64,000 nucleotides of DNA, taken from contig NZ_JAGGOL010000077.1 of assembly GCF_018614525.1 (NCBI RefSeq), positions 30,890 through 94,889 of the forward strand, written 5' to 3'. The notes beneath the pieces are model-generated. The model saw nothing but the letters and a program-made list of their open reading frames with translations. It was not told where the DNA came from and ran no database searches. Source of the DNA: Streptomyces sp. ISL-11. Lineage in GTDB: Bacteria > Actinomycetota > Actinomycetes > Streptomycetales > Streptomycetaceae. A program made the position numbers and the translations under genes. Shown here piece by piece: positions 58,943 through 64,000 of this stretch. Each line of letters opens with the position of its first letter. Position 1 is the first letter of the stretch.

Positions 58943-60343
58943 ATGACCGACTCACCGGCCACCGGTCCCGGCACTACCGGCCGTTCCACCGGGATCGCCC
59001 GTATCGTCAGCGCGAGCCTCATCGGCACCACCATCGAGTGGTACGACTTCTTCCTCTACGGCTCCGCCGCCGCGCTGGTGTTCAACACCCTCTTCTTCCC
59101 CACCGCCGACCCGCTCGTGGGCACCCTGATCGCCTTCATCACCTACGCCGTCGGATTCGCCGCCAGGCCGCTGGGCGGCGTGGTCTTCGGGCACTTCGGC
59201 GACACGATCGGCCGCAAGAAGCTGCTCGTCACCAGCCTGCTCATGATGGGCGGGGCCACCTTCGCCATGGGCCTGCTGCCCACCTACGAAACACTCGGCG
59301 CAGGCGCACCGATCCTGCTCACCGTGCTCCGCCTCGTCCAAGGCTTCGCGCTGGGCGGCGAATGGGGCGGCGCGGTCCTCATCGTCTCCGAGCACGGCGG
59401 CGACGAGCGGCGTGGCTTCTGGGCCTCGTGGCCGCAGGCCGGAGCCCCGGGCGGCAACCTCCTGGCCACCGGTGTCCTCGCGCTGCTCGCCACCGTCCAG
59501 TCGGAGGAAACCTTCATCTCGTGGGGCTGGCGCATCCCGTTCCTGCTCTCCGGCATCCTGGTGCTGCTCGGCCTATGGATCCGCGTCTCCGTCTCCGAGT
59601 CCCCCGTCTTCCTCGCCGCCCAAGCCGAGGCCCAGGCCGGCACCGCCCGCGGCAGCAAGGAGCAGGCCCCGGTGATCGAGGTGTTCCGCCGCAACCGGAA
59701 GGAGGTCCTCACGGCGATCGGCACCCGGTTCGGCGAGAACATCTCCTACTACGTCCTCACCGCCTTCCTCCTCGTCTATGTCACCACCCACCTCGGACTG
59801 CCCAAGAGCACCGCGTTGAACGCCGTACTGATCGGCTCGGCGGTCCACTTCGTCACCATCCCCCTGTGGGGCGCGCTCTCCGACCGCGTCGGCCGCAGGC
59901 CGGTCACCCTGATCGGCTCGGCCGGCATGGCACTGTGGGCCTTCGCCTTCTTCGCCCTGCTCGCCTCCGAGTCGTTCACCGTGATCACCCTGGCGGTGAC
60001 GGCCGGCCTGCTGCTGCACGGCGCCATGTACGGCCCACAGGCCGCCTTCATCACGGAACTGTTCGACACCAAGGTCCGCTACTCCGGCGCGTCGATGGGC
60101 TCCCAGCTCGCCTCGATCGTCGCCGGCGCGCCGGCACCGATCATCGCGGTCGAACTCCTCAGGGAGTACGGCTCCGCCGTCCCCGTCGCCCTGTACCTCT
60201 GCCTGGCAGCGATCGTCACCACCGTGACCGTCGCCATCGCCAAGGAAACCCGCGGCCGGGACCTCACCGCCACCATGGCGGCCGACTCCCCCGACCGGAC
60301 ACGCCGGCCCGGGCCGACGGCCGTCGGCCCGGACACCGTGTGA
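58943..60343 (+). CDS. MHS-family MFS symporter
   Basis: A 466-residue MFS protein with the MHS signature TTIEWYDFFLYGSAAALVF, loop motif FGHFGDTIGRKKLL and LVQGFALGGEWGGAVL. MHS members import carboxylates or small metabolites with protons. Within the PHB module the simplest substrate is 3-hydroxybutyrate or its short oligomers; this is inference. It begins 61 bases after bdhA. Confidence 0.88.
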   Translation: MTDSPATGPGTTGRSTGIARIVSASLIGTTIEWYDFFLYGSAAALVFNTLFFPTADPLVGTLIAFITYAVGFAARPLGGVVFGHFGDTIGRKKLLVTSLLMMGGATFAMGLLPTYETLGAGAPILLTVLRLVQGFALGGEWGGAVLIVSEHGGDERRGFWASWPQAGAPGGNLLATGVLALLATVQSEETFISWGWRIPFLLSGILVLLGLWIRVSVSESPVFLAAQAEAQAGTARGSKEQAPVIEVFRRNRKEVLTAIGTRFGENISYYVLTAFLLVYVTTHLGLPKSTALNAVLIGSAVHFVTIPLWGALSDRVGRRPVTLIGSAGMALWAFAFFALLASESFTVITLAVTAGLLLHGAMYGPQAAFITELFDTKVRYSGASMGSQLASIVAGAPAPIIAVELLREYGSAVPVALYLCLAAIVTTVTVAIAKETRGRDLTATMAADSPDRTRRPGPTAVGPDTV

Positions 60344-60481
60344 GCCGACGCACCCCGCCGTCGCACCGAGGACGGTACGCGGCGGACAATCGGCGACACA
60401 CGGTAAGCCGTGCCCTGCCCCTCACCGGACCGCACCCCTCACGCGTCCGGCTTCCCGCACCCGGACGGAAGGAGTGCCGAC

Positions 60482-62449
60482 ATGGCCGCCGTCAACGACC
60501 ACACGTCCCGCGCAGCGGCACACAGCGCGATGGTGTCCCTCGGGCGGCTGCTGACCATGCTGGCCTCCGGAGCACCCACGGAGCAGTTCACCCGCCTGTC
60601 GGCCGACGCATCCACCGAGCGGCTCTCGCCCGGGGAGCGGTCCCTCCTGGAGGAAGCTACACAGGCCGCGCTGGAGATCAGGCGGACCCTCGACCAGCAC
60701 CGCAAACGAGAGGCCGAACTGGCCGCGCTCTTCGACACCGCGAGCGACCTCGCCGCCCTGCGTGACCTGGACGCGGTCCTCCACGCCATCGTCCACCGGG
60801 CCAGAACCCTGCTCGGCACCGACGTGGCCTATCTGACCCTCAACGACCCCGTCGCCAAAGACACCTTCATGCGGGTCACCGACGGCTCTGTCTCCGCCCG
60901 TTTCCAGCAACTGCGGCTCGGCATGGGCGAGGGCCTCGGCGGACTGGTCGCCCAGACCGCCCGTCCGTACGCCAGCGCCGATTACCGCACCGACCCCCGC
61001 TTCACCCACACGCGCCCCATCGACGAAGCAGTCCTGGAAGAGGGGTTGCGCGGCATCCTCGGGGTTCCACTTCGTGTCGGCAAACGCGTCATCGGCGTGC
61101 TGTTCGCCGCGGACCGCACCACCCGGGGCTTTCCCCCGGACGCCATCGCGCTGCTCACCTCGCTCGCCGACCACGCCGCCGTCGCCATCGACAGCGCCCG
61201 CCTGCTGGAGGAAACCCGTTCCGCCCTCGTGGAGCTCAACACGGCCAACGAGACCGCCCGTGCCCACAGCACGGCCCTCCGCCGTGCCGCCGACGCCCAC
61301 GACCGGCTCACCGACCTCGTCCTGCGCGGCGGAAGCGTCGACGACCTGGTGCGCGAGATCGCCGCCCTGCTCGGCGGCGGCCTCGCCCTCCACGACTCGG
61401 ACGGCACCGAAATGGCCCGGGCCGGCACCGGCCCCCTCACCCCGTCCTCCCAGGGCATCACCGCCTCCCGCACCGGTGGCCATGCCGTCCCGGTGGACGG
61501 CACCTGGATATGCGCCGTACTGGCCGGCTCCGAGCTCCTCGGCAGCATCGTCCTGACCGGACGCGCGGACCTGGCCGACGCCGACCGGCGCCTGTTCGAA
61601 CGCGCGGCCCTGGTCGCCGCCCTGCTGTTGCTGCTGCGCCGCACCGTCGCCGAGGCAGAGGACCGCGTCCGCGGGGAACTCCTCGACGATCTGCTCACCT
61701 TCGACCAGCACGGCGGACGCCACGACACCGCAAGCCTTGCCATCCGCGCCCGTAAGCTCGGCCTCAATCTCTCCCAGCCCTGCGCCGTGCTCACCCTGGA
61801 CACCGGCAAAGAGCCGCGTGCGCGGCTGTTCGCGGAAGCCGTACGCCGGGCCCGCTCGCTGGGCGGGCTCGCGGGGGCCCGCGACGGCCACGTCGTCGTC
61901 CTCGTACCGTCATCGGAGCCCGGTGCACTCGCCGCGGAGCTGGCCCGGGACCTCGGGCAGGCAGCCGGGGCGCCGGTCACCGTGGGATCCGCCGGGCCGG
62001 CCACCGGCCCCCGACAGCTTCCGGGCGCGTACGCCGAAGCCTGCCGCTGCCTCGACGCCCTGCAGGCGCTCGGCCGCACCGGAGACGGCGCCGACATCGC
62101 CGGACTGGGTTTCCTCGGCATCCTGCTCGGCGACCGGACGGACATCGACGGCTTCGTCGAGCGTTTCCTCGGCCCTGTGCTCGCCTACGACCGGCAGCGG
62201 GGCACCGATCTGACCCACACCCTCGACACCTACTACACCCATGGCGCGAGCCTGTCCAAGGCCAAGGACGCCCTCCACGTGCACGTCAACACCGTGGTGC
62301 AGCGGCTGGACCGAGTGGCGCGCCTTCTCGGCCCCGACTGGAACAGCCCCACCAGGGCCCTCGAACTACAGCTTGCCCTGCGACTGCATCGCCTGAACAG
62401 CCACAAGAAGTCACGCGGTGTGCCCGAAGCAGTGCCTCGAATGAGCTGA
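60482..62449 (+). CDS. GAF-PucR/CdaR-type transcriptional regulator
   Basis: A 655-residue regulator. A coiled N terminus is followed by a GAF domain at about residues 90-235 (LGTDVAYLTLNDP, MGEGLGGLVAQTARPYASAD, GVPLRVGKRVIGVLFAAD). The middle is a CdaR-like domain and the C terminus a PucR-type helix-turn-helix (YYTHGASLSKAKDALHVHVN, VVQRLDRVARLLG). Members sense small carboxylates and switch on catabolic genes. AAGGAG lies well placed before the ATG at 60482. It ends the PHB module and is the obvious candidate activator of it. Confidence 0.9.
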   Translation: MAAVNDHTSRAAAHSAMVSLGRLLTMLASGAPTEQFTRLSADASTERLSPGERSLLEEATQAALEIRRTLDQHRKREAELAALFDTASDLAALRDLDAVLHAIVHRARTLLGTDVAYLTLNDPVAKDTFMRVTDGSVSARFQQLRLGMGEGLGGLVAQTARPYASADYRTDPRFTHTRPIDEAVLEEGLRGILGVPLRVGKRVIGVLFAADRTTRGFPPDAIALLTSLADHAAVAIDSARLLEETRSALVELNTANETARAHSTALRRAADAHDRLTDLVLRGGSVDDLVREIAALLGGGLALHDSDGTEMARAGTGPLTPSSQGITASRTGGHAVPVDGTWICAVLAGSELLGSIVLTGRADLADADRRLFERAALVAALLLLLRRTVAEAEDRVRGELLDDLLTFDQHGGRHDTASLAIRARKLGLNLSQPCAVLTLDTGKEPRARLFAEAVRRARSLGGLAGARDGHVVVLVPSSEPGALAAELARDLGQAAGAPVTVGSAGPATGPRQLPGAYAEACRCLDALQALGRTGDGADIAGLGFLGILLGDRTDIDGFVERFLGPVLAYDRQRGTDLTHTLDTYYTHGASLSKAKDALHVHVNTVVQRLDRVARLLGPDWNSPTRALELQLALRLHRLNSHKKSRGVPEAVPRMS

Positions 62450-62585
62450 CCTCCGGTGCCATCAAGGGCTCGCCGCAACGGCACTTCCTGGGGAGAACCT
62501 GGGGAGTACGGACGGTGCCGGCGATGGCGTGGGGTGGATCGACCGCGTAATGCCCGATCCTGAAGGACGCTGATCATCCGGCATC

Positions 62586-63083
62586 TTGGGCAGCGCCCTT
62601 GATCCAGGCGTCCGCCGGAGTCCACGTGCCGCTTTGGCGGAGGTCGAATATCTCGTCAACCGCTGCCCCAGCCATATGGACGCCTGGTACATGCGCCTTG
62701 AAACTCCGGATGACTTCAGCGCATCTTCTGCAGCTTTCTCGAGTTACTTCCAGGCGGTACTCAACTGGGTGCGCAACGGCGGATCGGTGCGGCGCCTGTT
62801 CTGCCTCGGCTCGTCCAGAGCGTATGGCGACTGGACAGCACGGCACCGGGAACAGACCCGCCACCTGCGCAGCTACAGCATTCGCGAGGTGACCTGGCCC
62901 ATCAAGGCCGACCTCATGAGCATGGCCATCATGGACACGAGCGCGGTGTTCCTTGCATTCACCGTCGGCGACCGAGTGCAGGGCATGCGCATTGAGGACA
63001 GCGAGGCCGCCGCGTACTTCCAGTCGTACTTCGACCGGCACTGGGAGAACGCCAGGGAGGTGACACGTACCCCCGCGCCGTGA
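62586..63083 (+). CDS. Hypothetical protein, possibly 5'-truncated
   Basis: A 165-residue frame not recognised as a known family. From residue 18 it is well ordered (EVEYLVNRCPSHMDAWYMRL, FSSYFQAVLNWVRNGGSVRR, MIMDTSAVF-like SMAIMDTSAVFLAFTVGD). The start is weak, without a good ribosome site, and the first 15 residues look random, so the gene may have lost its 5' part, such as a DNA-binding domain. It lies against the IS5-type element. The ordered part resembles effector domains that follow helix-turn-helix segments, which I cannot confirm. Confidence 0.5.
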   Translation: MGSALDPGVRRSPRAALAEVEYLVNRCPSHMDAWYMRLETPDDFSASSAAFSSYFQAVLNWVRNGGSVRRLFCLGSSRAYGDWTARHREQTRHLRSYSIREVTWPIKADLMSMAIMDTSAVFLAFTVGDRVQGMRIEDSEAAAYFQSYFDRHWENAREVTRTPAP

Positions 63084-63115
63084 GGTCTGCAGCCAACGCT
63101 CAGCTGGACAACTAA

Positions 63116-63976
63116 GAGGCTATTTCAGTTGGTGAGTCTGCGGTGGCATATGAGGGTGGCGGCGATGGCGGTGAACGCGAGGAAGTGTTCGGGCTTGCGC
63201 TCGTAGCGGCGGTGCAGTCGCCGACAGCCGGACAGCCAGGACGCGGTTCGTTCCACGACCCAGCGGTGCCGGCCCAGTCGTTGGGAGGACTCGATGCCCT
63301 TGCGGGCGATGCGGTGCCGGATGCCTCGGGATGACAGCCAGCGTCGAAGGTGCTGGTAGTCGTAGCCCTTGTCTCCGTGCAGTTTCCCGGGCCGTCGGCG
63401 TCGGCGGCCACGGCGGGAGCGGATGGGCGGGATGCCGCGGACCAGTGGAATGAGGGCCTGGCTGTCGTGGAGGGTTCGCGGCGGAGATACCGATCGACAG
63501 GGGCAGGCCCCGGCGGTCGACGATCAGGTGAATTTTCGATCCGTTTTTGCCGCGGTCGGTCGGATTCGGTCTCGTCAGTTGCCCCCTTTGAGAGCACGGA
63601 CGCTCACGGAGTCGATCGCGCACCGCGACCAGTCCAGGTCACCGCGGGAACCGAGTTCGTCCAGGACCAGGCGATGGAGCTTGGCCCACACCAGGGCCTC
63701 GGTCCACTCAGTGAACCGGCGAAAGGCGGTCACTCCCGACAGCCCGAAGCCCGGAGGCAATTGGTTTCAGGTGCATCCCGAGGTGGCCACGAAGATGATC
63801 GCAGCCAGCACCTCTCGGTCACCTCGCCGACGCCGTCCCCCGCCCTGCGGCCGTGCCGGAGCCGGCGGAACCACCCGCTGAAACAACTCCCACAGTCCCT
63901 CCGATGCCATCCGCTCGACAAGCGCAGCAGTCATCACCCCAGACTGCCGCAAGATCACACCAACTGAAATGACGTC
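63116..63976. mobile_element. IS5-family insertion sequence with inverted repeats and TAA duplication
   Basis: The ends share 13 identical bases (ATTTCAGTTGGTG at 63122-63134 and its complement at 63958-63970), with further imperfect match outwards to 63116 and 63976. The 861-base element is flanked by TAA at 63113-63115 and 63977-63979, a 3-bp target duplication typical of TNA-type IS5 insertions. It encloses a decayed transposase. Confidence 0.85.
63125..63934 (-). pseudogene. IS5-family transposase, decayed
   Basis: From the start the minus strand reads LVERMASEGLWELFQRVVP, then VLAAIIFVATSGCT, a TGA where Trp is normal, then FRRFTEWTEALVWAKLHRLV and LDWSRCAIDSVSVRALKGG. A frame break at a run of A and G near 63580 leads to PNPTDRGKNGSKIHLIVD, and another break follows. 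The stop lies at 63125-63127 inside the inverted repeat. One nonsense codon and at least two frame changes make it inactive unless one break is programmed. Confidence 0.82.
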
Positions 63977-64000
63977 TAACTGAGCATTTGGTTCTGTTTC

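Noticed and set aside
1..64000. tRNA, rRNA, riboswitch, CRISPR array and replication origin.
   Set aside because: None could be found by reading for clover-leaf ends, conserved rRNA blocks, spaced repeats or DnaA-box clusters; a covariance-model search would settle it.

Overview
The window looks like a Streptomyces (or very close actinomycete) chromosome, probably accessory or arm DNA. GC content is very high with strong GC3 bias, GTG and TTG starts are common, several genes carry the rare TTA codon, and many genes are of Streptomyces type. Insertion-sequence and integrase remnants punctuate the window and divide it into blocks. No rRNA, tRNA or CRISPR array was seen.

Layout. (1) 1-3434: the end of a GlxA-type AraC regulator, a glyceraldehyde-3-phosphate dehydrogenase gene with a structured leader and a strong hairpin terminator, an MmpS-like remnant and a CPBP membrane protease. 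(2) 3357-4922: gene debris, including a broken CoiA-like gene and a lower-GC stretch. (3) 4923-21568: a lipid or polyketide cluster. It has an AT-ACP protein translationally coupled to a KS / inactive-KS / KR / DH megasynthase, then an SDR, a WS/DGAT acyltransferase, an MDMPI-fold protein, an alpha/beta hydrolase, a true acetoacetate decarboxylase and a GMC oxidoreductase. An AtuA-family protein and a FabL-like enoyl reductase face them. My inference is a PUFA-synthase-like chain that is hydrolysed, decarboxylated to a methyl ketone, reduced and esterified. (4) 21866-22793: transposase debris. (5) 22794-28858: a HAD phosphatase divergent from a tight five-gene operon (GP88-like Cys-rich protein, SAM methyltransferase, thymidylate-synthase-like protein, HhH-glycosylase-like protein, MFS exporter), then an MTH1-like Nudix hydrolase. 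This looks like an uncharacterised modified-pyrimidine pathway. (6) 29144-35005: a membrane-anchored NACHT/STAND-type ATPase divergent from a P-loop kinase and a GAF-PP2C phosphatase.

(7) 35212-44637: a second candidate natural-product cluster. It holds an MFS exporter, two paralogous 414-residue ATP-grasp ligases, a methyltransferase and a five-gene minus-strand operon coding for an unrecognised 659-residue protein, a Rieske protein, a 7Fe ferredoxin, a cupin with a Cys-rich tail and a DUF3050 haem-oxygenase-like oxidase. (8) 44724-48832: a polysaccharide deacetylase lipoprotein and small conserved genes. (9) 48969-52745: an integrase remnant, a frameshifted IS5-type transposase, a SMI1/KNR4 protein and small unknowns. 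(10) 52903-62449: a nearly complete poly(3-hydroxybutyrate) scavenging module with a secreted depolymerase, a secreted oligomer hydrolase, a 3-hydroxybutyrate dehydrogenase, a two-subunit 3-oxoacid CoA-transferase, an MHS-family symporter and a GAF/PucR-type regulator. (11) 63116-63976: a complete but decayed IS5-family element with inverted repeats and a TAA target duplication.

All calls come from reading the sequence. No database search or structure prediction was run, so family names rest on recognised motifs and the pathways are inference.
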